Source: an uncultured Flammeovirgaceae bacterium
GTDB lineage: Bacteria > Bacteroidota > Bacteroidia > Cytophagales > Cyclobacteriaceae
Direction of reading: 5' to 3'
DNA: 64,000 bases
Assembly (NCBI GenBank): GCA_937883755.1
Contig: CAKZYA010000032.1
Location: 62,001-126,000 of the forward strand
The notes below the pieces were generated by a model. It worked only from the letters and a program-made list of their open reading frames with translations. It searched no databases and was not told the origin of the DNA. Shown here in pieces: positions 32,757 through 41,923 of this stretch; the stretch's first letter is position 1; every line of letters starts with the position of its first letter. The position numbers were made by a program, and so were the translations under genes.

Positions 32757-33617
32757 ATGAAGAAAGTAACCATATACTTATTTTGCTTGCTACCCCTGCT
32801 CACAGTCTCTTGTTATGAAGAAGATCCGGTAGATAAGGATGTTAAGCAAGTGGAGCCCTCTACTGATGAAATTGACCAATTCATTCAAACAGAGTTCTTG
32901 GATAAATACGGCGTGGCGGTGCGTTACCGGTTTGTCGACCGTTATGTAGATCCTACCCGCCGGGTGGCTCCTCCCCGAAGAGAGCTAGTACAGCCAGTGT
33001 TAAACTTTCTGCAAGAATACTGGATTGAGCCATACCTTGAGGTACAAAACGGAGAAGAGTTTTTTAAAGACCATGTGCCAGCCGAGATTGTGCTCCTTGG
33101 CTCCTTTATTTTTAACGACGATGGAACCGTAGTTTTAGGAACAGCCGATGCCGGAGCAAGAATTACGCTTACCGAAGTTAATAATGTAGATGAAAGTGAT
33201 CCAGTATGGGTGATTCGGCAGCTAGGCACCATCTATCATGAGTTTGCCCATATTATTCATCAACGATATAACTTGCCAGCTAACTTCCAGCAAATCTCGC
33301 CCCAAGGGTATACTTCACTAGGCTCTTGGTTTACCTTAACGGATGATGAAGCCTTACGTCGGGGCTTTGTTTCCCCTTACGCTACCAGCACTTTCAATGA
33401 AGATTATGCTGAAACTGTGGCTTTCATATTATTTGATGATGACTTTTTCGATACCTACATAGAGGAAGATGAAGACTGTAACGATCCGGCTTGTGAAGAG
33501 CGTAATGAAGGCCGTACACTTATTCAGCAGAAGTTCAATTCGGTGATTGACCACTACCAACAAAGCACGGGGGTAGATTTATTAGAAGTGCGAGCTCGTA
33601 TTCAAGAGAGACTATAA
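32757..33617 (+). CDS. Substrate-import-associated zinc metallohydrolase lipoprotein
   Basis: The 286 residues have a lipoprotein signal ending TVSC. A zinc-binding HExxH is visible as HEFAH (His161, Glu162, His165) in YHEFAHIIHQRYNLP. The downstream NEDYAETVAF contains a likely third ligand. This matches the family of HExxH lipoproteins that travel with SusC/SusD pairs (TIGR04549-type, from memory). The gene follows the SusD gene by 17 bp and precedes the DUF4302 gene by 1 bp, so it is the third gene of a four-gene operon. The substrate is unknown; a peptide or a modified peptide ligand is plausible given the metallopeptidase fold. Confidence 0.85.
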   Translation: MKKVTIYLFCLLPLLTVSCYEEDPVDKDVKQVEPSTDEIDQFIQTEFLDKYGVAVRYRFVDRYVDPTRRVAPPRRELVQPVLNFLQEYWIEPYLEVQNGEEFFKDHVPAEIVLLGSFIFNDDGTVVLGTADAGARITLTEVNNVDESDPVWVIRQLGTIYHEFAHIIHQRYNLPANFQQISPQGYTSLGSWFTLTDDEALRRGFVSPYATSTFNEDYAETVAFILFDDDFFDTYIEEDEDCNDPACEERNEGRTLIQQKFNSVIDHYQQSTGVDLLEVRARIQERL

Positions 33618-33618
33618 T

Positions 33619-34959
33619 ATGAAACGGATTTTAGGAGTATTACTTTTGATCAGTATATTATTGGCTTGCCGGGATGAAGAGCCAATATTTGAGAAAAGTG
33701 CTGATGAGCGAGTAGAGGAGGCTATTAGCGATTTGAATGCTAAGTTAACGGCGCCTGGTAATGGGTGGTTATTGCGGTATCGCCCAGAGAGTGAGTCAGG
33801 TGTTTATAATGTGTTACTTGATTTTAACGAAGATGGAACGGTAAATATCCAGACAGATTTTGGAGTGAACGACGGTGAGTTTTACGAGCAAACCGTTACT
33901 TATCGGGTTGATAACTCACTAGGGTTAGAGCTGATTCTGGAGAACTACTCTTTCTTTAGTTTTTTGTTTGAGCAAAATGGCGCCTCGTTTCTGGCAGAAT
34001 ATGAGTTTAACTACATTAACGAAACCCCCGATGGAGATTTAGTTTTTCGCAGTAAATCTGACCCCTCATTACCCACTACACTAGTATTTCAGCCTGCCAA
34101 CGAAGGAGATGAGAATCTACTAGGCAAAGATATAGCAAGAAACCTCAGTGCATTGTCTGAGAACTCTCCGGCACGATTTGCTTCTTCTTATCGGTTGCGC
34201 TTTACTGATCGTGACCTTACTTTTTACCTCAACTTCGATGATTTCCGTAGAACTCTCAACTTTAATTTCGTTTCTCCCGATGGTAGTGGAAATGGTCGAG
34301 AGCTAGATTTTAGCTCTCCCTACATTATTCAGGGGAACGAAATTATTCTGGATCAGCCTCTGAGTGGAAGTTATTTTGGTCAGCAGGTAGAGATTGCCAA
34401 TATTAGGTTTGGTTCTTTATCTGATATAAATCTTACTATTTGTGATAGTATGATAACTGCTAATCAGTACAGTGCGACAGTAAACTCAGCATCGGCAGTA
34501 CTAGAAAACACCCTTTTTGATCCTAACGGAGCCAACGTACTTAATCAGGTAGATTTTTTCTTTAGTCTTAATAACAATATCTTCGGAGAGAACGGCTCAT
34601 TGGGTCCCCAGATTGATCAGGATGTGGAAGGCTCACTAGCTATGCTTCTGTACTATGATGAAAGTGTTAACGATCCATTTTATGCTTTAGGTTTTTTTAT
34701 TGTAAATGAGAATGGCTCAGTTACCCGGGCTTTACGCGAGTTCACTCCTACAATTACGGGTAATCGTTTACAGGTAGAGTATGCGCCAACATTCACTGTG
34801 CTACAGGATACTACCGGGGTTTTTAACGAAGAAAATATAGACAATTACCTGAATCTATTTGCTGAAGGAGATGGTGTGTATATTTATAAAATCACGGATG
34901 AAACCTACGAATTATACAATGCCTGCAGCGAAACTAGCTTTGTTTTCTTCCATAATTAA
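33619..34959 (+). CDS. DUF4302-type lipoprotein
   Basis: The 446 residues have a lipoprotein signal (MKRILGVLLLISILLAC). The start YEKSADERVEEAISDLNAKLTAPGNGWLLRYRPE-like segment (about 25-60) and the following beta-rich repeats (YNVLLDFNEDGTVNIQTDFG) match DUF4302. That family regularly accompanies the HExxH lipoprotein in SusC/D loci. It starts 1 bp after the preceding stop, so translation is coupled. Its role is unknown; by position it is probably a surface ligand-binding or accessory protein. Confidence 0.78.
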   Translation: MKRILGVLLLISILLACRDEEPIFEKSADERVEEAISDLNAKLTAPGNGWLLRYRPESESGVYNVLLDFNEDGTVNIQTDFGVNDGEFYEQTVTYRVDNSLGLELILENYSFFSFLFEQNGASFLAEYEFNYINETPDGDLVFRSKSDPSLPTTLVFQPANEGDENLLGKDIARNLSALSENSPARFASSYRLRFTDRDLTFYLNFDDFRRTLNFNFVSPDGSGNGRELDFSSPYIIQGNEIILDQPLSGSYFGQQVEIANIRFGSLSDINLTICDSMITANQYSATVNSASAVLENTLFDPNGANVLNQVDFFFSLNNNIFGENGSLGPQIDQDVEGSLAMLLYYDESVNDPFYALGFFIVNENGSVTRALREFTPTITGNRLQVEYAPTFTVLQDTTGVFNEENIDNYLNLFAEGDGVYIYKITDETYELYNACSETSFVFFHN

Positions 34960-34989
34960 GCAAATACCTATCTTTAGGTTACTTTGGGC

Positions 34990-36264
34990 TTACTCAGAAA
35001 GTATTTCAATCTCTACCCGGATATTATTCTTTGACAATTGTGAATCATCAGGGTAGAGCATTTTTTTGCCTCCCCAACCCTCGGTTTCAATTCGGTCGCC
35101 TGAAATTCCTTTATGTTCTAGATAAGCTTTAATAGTTTCAGTTCGCAAGGCCGAAAGTTTAGTAGAGCTGACCCCCTTTTTCTTATGCTCCTTATTTTGA
35201 ATCAGGTTAAAGAAGTTCTTGGATTCTGGAGAAAATTCATAGATAAATCCTCGTCCTGTTCCGTTAGTATGCCCATGCAGTTTAATTCGCATACTAGGCT
35301 GTTCTTCCAATGTATTCACTAGTTGATCAATCTCGTAACGGGAGCGTTCCCGCATAACTGAAGAGTTTCCGTAAAAGTACGTGTTGTACATAACTTGGAT
35401 GTCTCCTTTCTTAAGGCGCTGTAAAGGCATATTCATTACCAGCGTATCACCTTCGTAGTGGGTTAGTTGCCAGATTGAATCAGTTGAGGAGATATTTAGA
35501 GGAAGATCAAACTGAGTCTTTTGATAACCTGCGGCGTAGGGAGTAATCTGAAGTGCGCTATCTAAGACTGTGGTTTTGTCTACAACAAATACATCACCAG
35601 TAGCAACCTCGCCTACACTCTTGGAGCGAGCACCTTCCACGACCTTTACCGATGAAGCTATGGGTTTTTCATCACTATATCGGAAGGTATTAAATTTGAC
35701 ATACATGGTTGGTCTCTGATTTAGATCCTTACTTTTGTTCTCCTGTATACTCTCTCGTTCCTCAAGTCCCATTACTTCAGTTGCAGGAATTACGGGATGG
35801 GCAGGGATAGGTTCAGTGATTTTTTGAACTACTTCTGGCTTTTGAACATCATCAGTATCTGGTGTAGTTTCTACTGTATTTACCACTTCAGTATCCTTAG
35901 CAACAAAGACCCAAGCATCGCTAAACTCTTCATATTCGCGTACTTCTTCATAGGCATTTCGTATCTGCTCGGCTGAAGATGAGGAGACTGTATATACGTA
36001 AAAATAACCCGAGTGCGGATAAAATGCGTAATGGGCAGGCAGCCCCTTTTTTTCTACGTGGCTAGTGAATTTCTTAGCATTGTTTTCATATTCAAATACT
36101 CCAACTACTAAGTAAGTACCGGGTAGTATTATCTTAGGTTCTTCTTCATCGACAAAATGGCTAATCGGATAGGTTGAGCCGAAAGAAATAATACTGATTA
36201 AACTAATCAATAGTATCAGGATCATCCGATGAAATCTAGGAATAATAGTCATGATAACAGACAA
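34990..36264 (-). CDS. SPOR-like and OmpA-family envelope protein
   Basis: The 424 residues start with a hydrophobic signal or anchor (about 14-30, MILILLISLISIISFGS). A SPOR-like domain lies at about 45-125 (YLVVGVFEYENNAKKFTSHVEKKGLPAHYAF ... YVYTVSSSS). A linker and a beta domain follow. A C-terminal OmpA peptidoglycan-binding domain covers about 310-424 (IKLHGHTNGTG; LSALRTETIKAYLEHKGISGDRIETEGWGGK; NNIRVEIEIL). An insertion of about 30 residues sits after GHTNGTGRG compared with typical OmpA domains. Similar proteins anchor or sense the cell wall, and some resemble GldN/PorE-like proteins. It ends 30 bp from the convergent DUF4302 gene. Confidence 0.8.
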   Translation of the reverse strand: MSVIMTIIPRFHRMILILLISLISIISFGSTYPISHFVDEEEPKIILPGTYLVVGVFEYENNAKKFTSHVEKKGLPAHYAFYPHSGYFYVYTVSSSSAEQIRNAYEEVREYEEFSDAWVFVAKDTEVVNTVETTPDTDDVQKPEVVQKITEPIPAHPVIPATEVMGLEERESIQENKSKDLNQRPTMYVKFNTFRYSDEKPIASSVKVVEGARSKSVGEVATGDVFVVDKTTVLDSALQITPYAAGYQKTQFDLPLNISSTDSIWQLTHYEGDTLVMNMPLQRLKKGDIQVMYNTYFYGNSSVMRERSRYEIDQLVNTLEEQPSMRIKLHGHTNGTGRGFIYEFSPESKNFFNLIQNKEHKKKGVSSTKLSALRTETIKAYLEHKGISGDRIETEGWGGKKMLYPDDSQLSKNNIRVEIEILSE

Positions 36265-36387
36265 TTGTTTTTATTTTCAGTGCAATTGAAACCCCAACCT
36301 TGTATTTTTACCATGCAAAAGTCAGATAAACCTGTCAGATGTAAGGAAAACTGACCAGTAGAAGGTAAAAAATTTAACTTTAAAAAT

Positions 36388-38085
36388 ATGAAAAATTACT
36401 TTTCTAATATTTTTTACTTCAATCATTCATTGTTTAATATATTATTGGTATTAATTACGCTGGTACTAATTGCAGGGTGTAGCCCTGAAAAAGAAGAAAA
36501 CAGGTTAAATTCTGTGCCAAATAAAGCCATTACTGGAGCTGACTTACGAGAACATATAAGCATGCTGGCTTCTGATGAATTTGGTGGGCGTATGCCTTTC
36601 ACTGAAGGGGAAAAGAAAACCATCGAATATCTAGAAAATATATTCAATACTTTCGGGTTGGAACCTGGTAATGGTAACAGCTATTTTCAGGCAGTTCCTT
36701 TGGTAGAAATTGATGCACTTCCTCAAAAAATTATGAGTATTGCAGGAAAAGGAGAAACACTTGATCTTAATTATCGAGAAGACTTCGTAGCTCTGACCCG
36801 ACGAGTGACTGATCGAGTAGAGGTAGAAAGTTCAGAACTGGTATTTTGTGGATTTGGTATTGTAGCTCCTGAGTACGGTTGGAACGACTACGAAGGGATA
36901 GATATGGCTGGAAAAACTGCCGTAGTGCTTGTAAATGACCCCGGGTTTGGCACTACCGATAGCACGCTCTTCAAAGGAAATACGATGACGTACTATGGTC
37001 GTTGGACCTATAAATACGAAGAAGCTGCCCGCCAAGGAGCTGAGGGAGTGATCATTATTCATAATACAGCTCCAGCCGGCTATGCTTGGAATGTGGTGCA
37101 GAGTAGCTGGACAGGGAAAGCGTTGTATTTAAAGTCAGAAGATGGTAATCAGTCAAGGTGTGCTTTTGAAGGCTGGGTTTCGCAGGCAATGGCTCGGCAA
37201 ATGATGCAACTAGCAGGGATTGAAAACTACCTGGGGCAAGCCCGTAAATCTGACTTTCAACCGATCCCAATGGGGCTTTCAGTAAGTCTTTCTATGGAAA
37301 TAGCTTATCAAGAAGCTACTTCTCAAAATGTAATTGCCAAACGAACCGGTAGTAAACGTCCTGATGAATACATTATTTATTCTGCTCATTGGGATCATAT
37401 CGGGATTGGGAAACCAGTTGATGGAGACTCAATTTATAATGGGGCTTTAGACAATGCCAGTGGTACTGCTGCAATGCTCGAAATTGCTGATGCTTTTAGC
37501 CAATTAGAAGAAGCCCCGGAGCGTACGGTTATATTTCTGGCAGTGACTGCCGAGGAGCAGGGCTTGCTAGGTTCAGCCTACTATGCCGAAAACCCTATTT
37601 ATCCGGTTAGTCAAACAGTAGCTAACATTAATATGGATGGTATTCATTTTCGAGGGGCAATGAAAGATCTGACAATTGTCGGCTACGGGCAGTCCGAACT
37701 AGATGAGTACGCGGAAGAAGCAGCTCAGGAGCAGGAACGTTACGTTATGCCTGACCCTAACGCTGAAAAGGGATATTTTTTCCGCTCTGACCATTTTAAT
37801 TTTGCCAAAGTAGGTATTCCGGCTCTCTACGCTAGTGGAGAATACGAACAAGCTGAAAAAGGAGTGGAGTGGACCCAGGCTAAAATGGATGAGTGGACCC
37901 AGCGCGACTATCACCAACCCTCCGATGAGTACGTTGAGAGTGAATGGAATATGGCCGGTATGGTACAAGATGCTCAGTTGTTATTTAAAATAGGTTACCA
38001 ACTTAGTAACGAGAAAACTTTTCCTGAATGGAAAGAAGGATCAGAGTTTAAATCTATCCGGGAGCAATCGCTCTTGAGTCGATAG
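36388..38085 (+). CDS. M28-family zinc peptidase lipoprotein
   Basis: The 565 residues have a lipoprotein signal ending LIAGC. After the N-terminal part (SMLASDEFGGRMPFTEGEKKTIEYL, typical of M28 aminopeptidases) there is an inserted PA domain (about 150-260). The catalytic domain follows. Zinc ligands and catalytic acids are all visible: His in SAHWDHIG, Asp in GALDNASGTAAMLE, Glu-Glu in AVTAEEQGLLG, Asp in NINMDG and His in RSDHFNFAK. It should be an active periplasmic or surface aminopeptidase. It is a single gene. Confidence 0.93.
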   Translation: MKNYFSNIFYFNHSLFNILLVLITLVLIAGCSPEKEENRLNSVPNKAITGADLREHISMLASDEFGGRMPFTEGEKKTIEYLENIFNTFGLEPGNGNSYFQAVPLVEIDALPQKIMSIAGKGETLDLNYREDFVALTRRVTDRVEVESSELVFCGFGIVAPEYGWNDYEGIDMAGKTAVVLVNDPGFGTTDSTLFKGNTMTYYGRWTYKYEEAARQGAEGVIIIHNTAPAGYAWNVVQSSWTGKALYLKSEDGNQSRCAFEGWVSQAMARQMMQLAGIENYLGQARKSDFQPIPMGLSVSLSMEIAYQEATSQNVIAKRTGSKRPDEYIIYSAHWDHIGIGKPVDGDSIYNGALDNASGTAAMLEIADAFSQLEEAPERTVIFLAVTAEEQGLLGSAYYAENPIYPVSQTVANINMDGIHFRGAMKDLTIVGYGQSELDEYAEEAAQEQERYVMPDPNAEKGYFFRSDHFNFAKVGIPALYASGEYEQAEKGVEWTQAKMDEWTQRDYHQPSDEYVESEWNMAGMVQDAQLLFKIGYQLSNEKTFPEWKEGSEFKSIREQSLLSR

Positions 38086-38165
38086 CTAACAGTCACTAGT
38101 CTAATGTTCTCAAAGTTTAACTGTCGACCGTCAACTCAAAGCTGCAGACTATTTACTCACGTTGC

Positions 38166-38195
38166 TTGCTGCAAAGCAGAAAATTCGTAATTTTG
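38166..38195 (+). promoter_or_regulatory. Housekeeping promoter of rpsA
   Basis: TTG (38166-38168), exactly 19 nt, TAATTTTG (38188-38195): a perfect match to the Bacteroidota consensus TTG-N19-TAnnTTTG. Transcription should start near 38203, giving a leader of about 110 nt. Confidence 0.8.
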
Positions 38196-38205
38196 CGGAA
38201 CTTTT

Positions 38206-38233
38206 AGAATACCTTCTATCGTAAGGAAATTCT
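38206..38233 (+). promoter_or_regulatory. Hairpin at the 5' end of the rpsA leader
   Basis: AGAAT and ATTCT (outer) and CCTT and AAGG (inner) form an interrupted stem starting about 3 nt after the predicted transcript start. It may protect the mRNA or take part in autoregulation of S1. Confidence 0.4.
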
Positions 38234-38313
38234 AGTATTTTACTATCATGTTTAATTAAACCACCTGGCTGATTGCTCTACGCTTGGGTGTGTACAAGAG
38301 CAAACTACATTTT

Positions 38314-40101
38314 ATGGCAGATACGCAAGTACAAGAAGACTTTAATTGGGATCAGGTTGATACCAAAGGCTTTGGTGAAGATTATTCCGCAGAGGAAAAG
38401 GCCCGCATGGCCGAAATGTACGACGATACCCTTACTCAAATTAATGAGAAAGAAGTGGTATCTGGTACCATTGTAGGTATTAATGATCGTGACGTTATTT
38501 TAAACATTGGGTTTAAATCCGATGGATTGGTTTCTATTTCTGAGTTCCGCGACCTGGAAGATATAAAGGTAGGAGATGAAGTAGAAGTTTACATCGAGGA
38601 ACAAGAAGATAAGCGAGGTCAGCTTATTCTATCTCGCAAGAAAGCGAAGATTGTTCGGGCTTGGGAGAAAATCCAGCACGCATTAGATTTTGACGAAGTG
38701 ATTGAAGGTACGGTGAAGCGTCGTACTAAGGGAGGGTTGATTTGTGATATCTATGGGGTAGAGGCCTTCTTACCCGGTTCGCAAATTGACGTGAAGCCTA
38801 TTCGCGACTTCGACGTTTTTGTAGGGAAGAAGATGGAAGTGAAAGTTGTGAAGATTAACTACGCTAATGACAACGTAGTTGTTTCTCACAAGGTACTGAT
38901 CGAGAAAGACCTAGAAGAGCAGAAAGCTCGTATCCTCAACAACCTAGAAAAAGGACAAGTACTCGAGGGAGTTATAAAGAATATGACCAACTTTGGGGTA
39001 TTTATCGATTTGGGTGGAGTGGACGGACTTCTACATATTACTGATATTTCTTGGGGGCGCATCAACCACCCTGAAGAAGTATTGAATCTGGATGAGAAGG
39101 TAAACATCGTAGTGCTGGATTTTGATGATGAGAAGAAGCGGATTTCGCTAGGAATGAAGCAACTTACTCCACATCCGTGGGATTCGCTTGCTGAAGAAAT
39201 TCAGGTAGGTAGTAAGGTACATGGAAAGATTGTTAATGTAGCTGATTACGGTGCGTTCCTAGAAATTATGCCAGGTGTGGAAGGGCTAATCCACGTGTCT
39301 GAGATGTCATGGTCACAACACCTGCGTAATCCTCAGGACTTTATTAATATTGGTGATGAGCTAGATGCCGTAGTGCTGACCTTAGATCGTGAAGAGCGAA
39401 AAATGTCGCTCGGCATTAAGCAGCTTACGGAAGATCCATGGACGAAGAATGACGTACTGACCAAATACGCTATTGGTACCACCCACAGCGGTATTGTGCG
39501 TAATCTGACCAACTTTGGTTTGTTCTTAGAACTAGAAGAAGGTATTGACGGATTGGTGCACGTTTCTGACCTGAGCTGGACGAAAAAGATCAAGCATCCT
39601 TCGGAATTTGTAAAAGTTGGTGAAGAGTTGCAAGTAAAGGTACTTGAGCTAGATGTAGACAATCGTCGTCTGGCACTTGGGCACAAGCAGCTAGAAGAAA
39701 ACCCTTGGGATACTTTTGCCGATCTATTCCCAGTTGGTTCAGTCCATAAAGGTACCATCACCACTAAGATGGATAAAGGTGCTTTGGTTGAACTTCAGTA
39801 CGGAATTGAAGGCTTTTCAGGTAATAAGCACTTAGTTAAAGAAGATGGTACTGAGCCAGAGACTGGCGAAGCACTAGACTTCCGAGTAGTTGACTTTTCT
39901 AAAGACGATAAGCGGATTGTACTTTCACATACAGCGACCTATCGGGAAGTTGAGGCTAAGAAGGCTACTACCAAATCCACTCGATCAGCTTCTTCCTCAA
40001 GTAGCAGCCCTAATGATGCAGAACGCTCTACATTAGGCGATTTGGAAGCTTTATCTAATCTGAAAGAGCAGATGAAGCAGGACGAAAAGTCAAGCAAATA
40101 A
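38314..40101 (+). CDS. rpsA: 30S ribosomal protein S1
   Basis: The start at ATG 38314 gives MADTQVQEDFNWDQ and 595 residues; the frame is open further upstream from a TTG at 38284, which is not needed. Six S1 (OB-fold) motifs are visible in order: GTIVGINDRDVILNIGFKSDGLV, GTVKRRTKGGLICDIYGVEAFLPGSQ, GVIKNMTNFGVFIDLGGVDGLLH, GKIVNVADYGAFLEIMPGVEGLIHVSEMSW, GIVRNLTNFGLFLELEEGIDGLVHVSDLSW and GTITTKMDKGALVELQYGIEGF. The Ser/Thr-rich C-terminal tail is typical of Bacteroidota S1. S1 brings mRNA to the ribosome, which matters more here because Shine-Dalgarno sites are rare. It has its own perfect housekeeping promoter. Confidence 0.96.
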   Translation: MADTQVQEDFNWDQVDTKGFGEDYSAEEKARMAEMYDDTLTQINEKEVVSGTIVGINDRDVILNIGFKSDGLVSISEFRDLEDIKVGDEVEVYIEEQEDKRGQLILSRKKAKIVRAWEKIQHALDFDEVIEGTVKRRTKGGLICDIYGVEAFLPGSQIDVKPIRDFDVFVGKKMEVKVVKINYANDNVVVSHKVLIEKDLEEQKARILNNLEKGQVLEGVIKNMTNFGVFIDLGGVDGLLHITDISWGRINHPEEVLNLDEKVNIVVLDFDDEKKRISLGMKQLTPHPWDSLAEEIQVGSKVHGKIVNVADYGAFLEIMPGVEGLIHVSEMSWSQHLRNPQDFINIGDELDAVVLTLDREERKMSLGIKQLTEDPWTKNDVLTKYAIGTTHSGIVRNLTNFGLFLELEEGIDGLVHVSDLSWTKKIKHPSEFVKVGEELQVKVLELDVDNRRLALGHKQLEENPWDTFADLFPVGSVHKGTITTKMDKGALVELQYGIEGFSGNKHLVKEDGTEPETGEALDFRVVDFSKDDKRIVLSHTATYREVEAKKATTKSTRSASSSSSSPNDAERSTLGDLEALSNLKEQMKQDEKSSK

Positions 40102-40118
40102 CTAGATAAAATGGTCTT

Positions 40119-40149
40119 AGCAGGAAGGGTTTTATTCCCTTTCTGCTTT
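40119..40149 (+). terminator. Terminator after rpsA
   Basis: AGCAGGAAGGG and CCCTTTCTGCT form an 11-bp stem with one mismatch or G:U pair and a 7-nt loop, 18 nt after the stop codon. Only two T follow. Confidence 0.6.
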
Positions 40150-40185
40150 GATGAAGTACCGAAAACCTTTAGTTTTACGTTTTCT

Positions 40186-40256
40186 GGTAGCGTGGCCGAG
40201 TGGCTAGGCGGAGGTCTGCAAAACCTCTCACAGCGGTTCGAATCCGCTCGCTACCT
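40186..40256 (+). tRNA. tRNA-Cys (GCA)
   Basis: The acceptor stem is GGTAGCG / CGCTACC with discriminator T. The D arm is GCC-GAGTGGCTA-GGC, and the anticodon arm GAGGT-CTGCAAA-ACCTC carries anticodon GCA. The T arm is AGCGG-TTCGAAT-CCGCT. The 3' CCA is not encoded. The length is 71 nt. A strong terminator follows at once. Confidence 0.95.
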
Positions 40257-40260
40257 CTTA

Positions 40261-40287
40261 AGCCCATAATTTTATGGGCTTTTTTTA
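40261..40287 (+). terminator. Terminator after tRNA-Cys
   Basis: AGCCCATA and TATGGGCT form a perfect 8-bp stem with a 4-nt loop, followed by a run of T. Confidence 0.88.
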
Positions 40288-40467
40288 ATCTATTTACGCA
40301 ACAGTTCGCACTCAAGTCCTAATAGTTGGTTCCATATTCCTCTTATTTATACTTTTTCTAAATTAGATTTAAGCACATAAGTGCCTGGACTAAGTAATTG
40401 ATAATCAATTTATTAGTAGAAAATAAATAAACATTACATGAGTGAAGCCAAATTGCTTCAAATGTGT

Positions 40468-40497
40468 TTGAATATAAGCATTCCCGTATTACTTTTG
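40468..40497 (+). promoter_or_regulatory. Housekeeping promoter of the respiratory operon
   Basis: TTG (40468-40470), exactly 19 nt, TACTTTTG (40490-40497): a perfect match to TTG-N19-TAnnTTTG, 24 nt before the actA start. It probably drives the long act/cox run. Confidence 0.8.
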
Positions 40498-40521
40498 TGA
40501 GGATTTAAACAAGGGATTATA

Positions 40522-41874
40522 ATGAACGATTGTTGCTCAGATTTCCGAAAAATCACTTTTCTAACTTACCTTCTCCTACTACCAGCCTTTCTTGCGTTTT
40601 CTTGGACTGCCTCACTCGCTCAGGATGCAGCAGCTGACTCAACTGCCACTGAAGCATCAGGGGGAGGCGACGATGGAAGCGGAATACCCTCCAGTCCAGA
40701 AGCTATTGCTGAAGGCGAAAGTATCTTTAATAATAACTGTACTGTCTGCCACGCCATCAATCAAGTGGTAGTCGGACCGGCGCTAGCAGGGGTAGAGAAT
40801 CGTTGGGAAAACCTAGAGACGTTGGTTGCCTTTATAAGTAACTCTCAAAAAGTTATTCAAGGGGGTAACGAGTATGCCGTGAACTTGTATAATGAGTACA
40901 ACAAAACGTTAATGCCTGCCTTCTCGGACTATTCCGATGAGCAAATTCTAAATATCGTTGGCTACATTAAGGCCGAAGCAGCTAAACCAGCTCAAGCCGA
41001 GACACCCACTGGTGGTGGCGGTGAAGGAGGCGAACAGGTTGTTAATGGCGGAGGCGGAATTCCGTCTGGCTATTTAACCGCTATTATTGTTGGTCTTCTC
41101 GTAGTACTAGTGCTTATCTTATTAGTATTAGTACTAATTATTTCGGTGCTAACCCGCTTCCTAAACCAGAAGCAAGATCTAGACGAAGCTGACCGGGAGG
41201 TTATCAACCAAAAAGTTGACGTTCAGAAAGTTGCCAAGAGTCGCCCGTTCATCGGGATCATGCTCTTTATCTTCTTGGCGATTACGGTGAAGTTAGTACT
41301 GGATGGTTTATACTCGGTAGGAGTACAGCAGGGTTATCAACCCAAGCAACCTATTCCATTCTCTCATGCTTTGCACGCTGGACAATACGAGATCGAGTGT
41401 CAGTATTGCCACACCGGGGTGATGAAAGCAAAATCAGCTAATATCCCTTCCGCTAACATTTGTATGAACTGCCACCAGCAGATTAAAACTGAATCGCCGC
41501 AAATCCAGAAAATCTACGCAGCAATAGACTTTGATCCTGAGACCCAAACCTACGGAGATAATCAGAAACCGATAGAGTGGGTGCGGATTCATAACTTGCC
41601 TGATCTCGCTTACTTCAATCATGCTCAGCACGTAAATGTGGGCGGTTTAGAGTGTCAGACCTGCCATGGTGAAATCCAGGAGATGGAGGTGGTGTATCAA
41701 CAATCAGAACTAACTATGGGTTGGTGTATCAACTGCCACCGCGAAACCCAGGTGAATGCTGAAGACAACGCTTATTACGACAAACTACTAGAGCTACATA
41801 ATACCGAAAACCCCAAAGAACCCATGAAAGTGGAAGACATTGGTGGATTAGAGTGCTCTAAATGCCATTACTAA
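40522..41874 (+). CDS. actA: Alternative complex III subunit ActA, fused with an N-terminal mono-heme cytochrome c
   Basis: The 450 residues begin with a signal peptide (to LAQ, about residue 34). A class-I cytochrome c domain follows at about 60-155 with CTVCH (Cys73) and the Met of LMPAF as likely axial ligand. A Gly-rich linker, two membrane helices (about 175-205 and 240-265) and a cytochrome c3-like domain with five more heme sites come next: CQYCH, CMNCH, CQTCH, CINCH and CSKCH. The last ends at the C-terminus. In alternative complex III, ActA carries electrons from the quinol side to the periplasmic acceptor. The count of six heme motifs is one above the pentaheme core because of the fusion. 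It is the first gene of the operon. Confidence 0.9.
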   Translation: MNDCCSDFRKITFLTYLLLLPAFLAFSWTASLAQDAAADSTATEASGGGDDGSGIPSSPEAIAEGESIFNNNCTVCHAINQVVVGPALAGVENRWENLETLVAFISNSQKVIQGGNEYAVNLYNEYNKTLMPAFSDYSDEQILNIVGYIKAEAAKPAQAETPTGGGGEGGEQVVNGGGGIPSGYLTAIIVGLLVVLVLILLVLVLIISVLTRFLNQKQDLDEADREVINQKVDVQKVAKSRPFIGIMLFIFLAITVKLVLDGLYSVGVQQGYQPKQPIPFSHALHAGQYEIECQYCHTGVMKAKSANIPSANICMNCHQQIKTESPQIQKIYAAIDFDPETQTYGDNQKPIEWVRIHNLPDLAYFNHAQHVNVGGLECQTCHGEIQEMEVVYQQSELTMGWCINCHRETQVNAEDNAYYDKLLELHNTENPKEPMKVEDIGGLECSKCHY

Positions 41875-41923
41875 TAAAGAGATACATTAATAAATACAAA
41901 CGTCGCCTGACGGTTTCTTATTT

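Noticed and set aside
38273-38476. 67-residue ORF overlapping the start of rpsA
   Set aside because: It is an out-of-frame reading of the S1 N-terminus with no features of its own.
40360-40440. AT-rich stretch before actA as an origin or attachment site
   Set aside because: There are no repeats of the tRNA 3' end, no integrase gene and no DnaA-box cluster; the tRNA-Cys is followed by a normal terminator and operon promoter.
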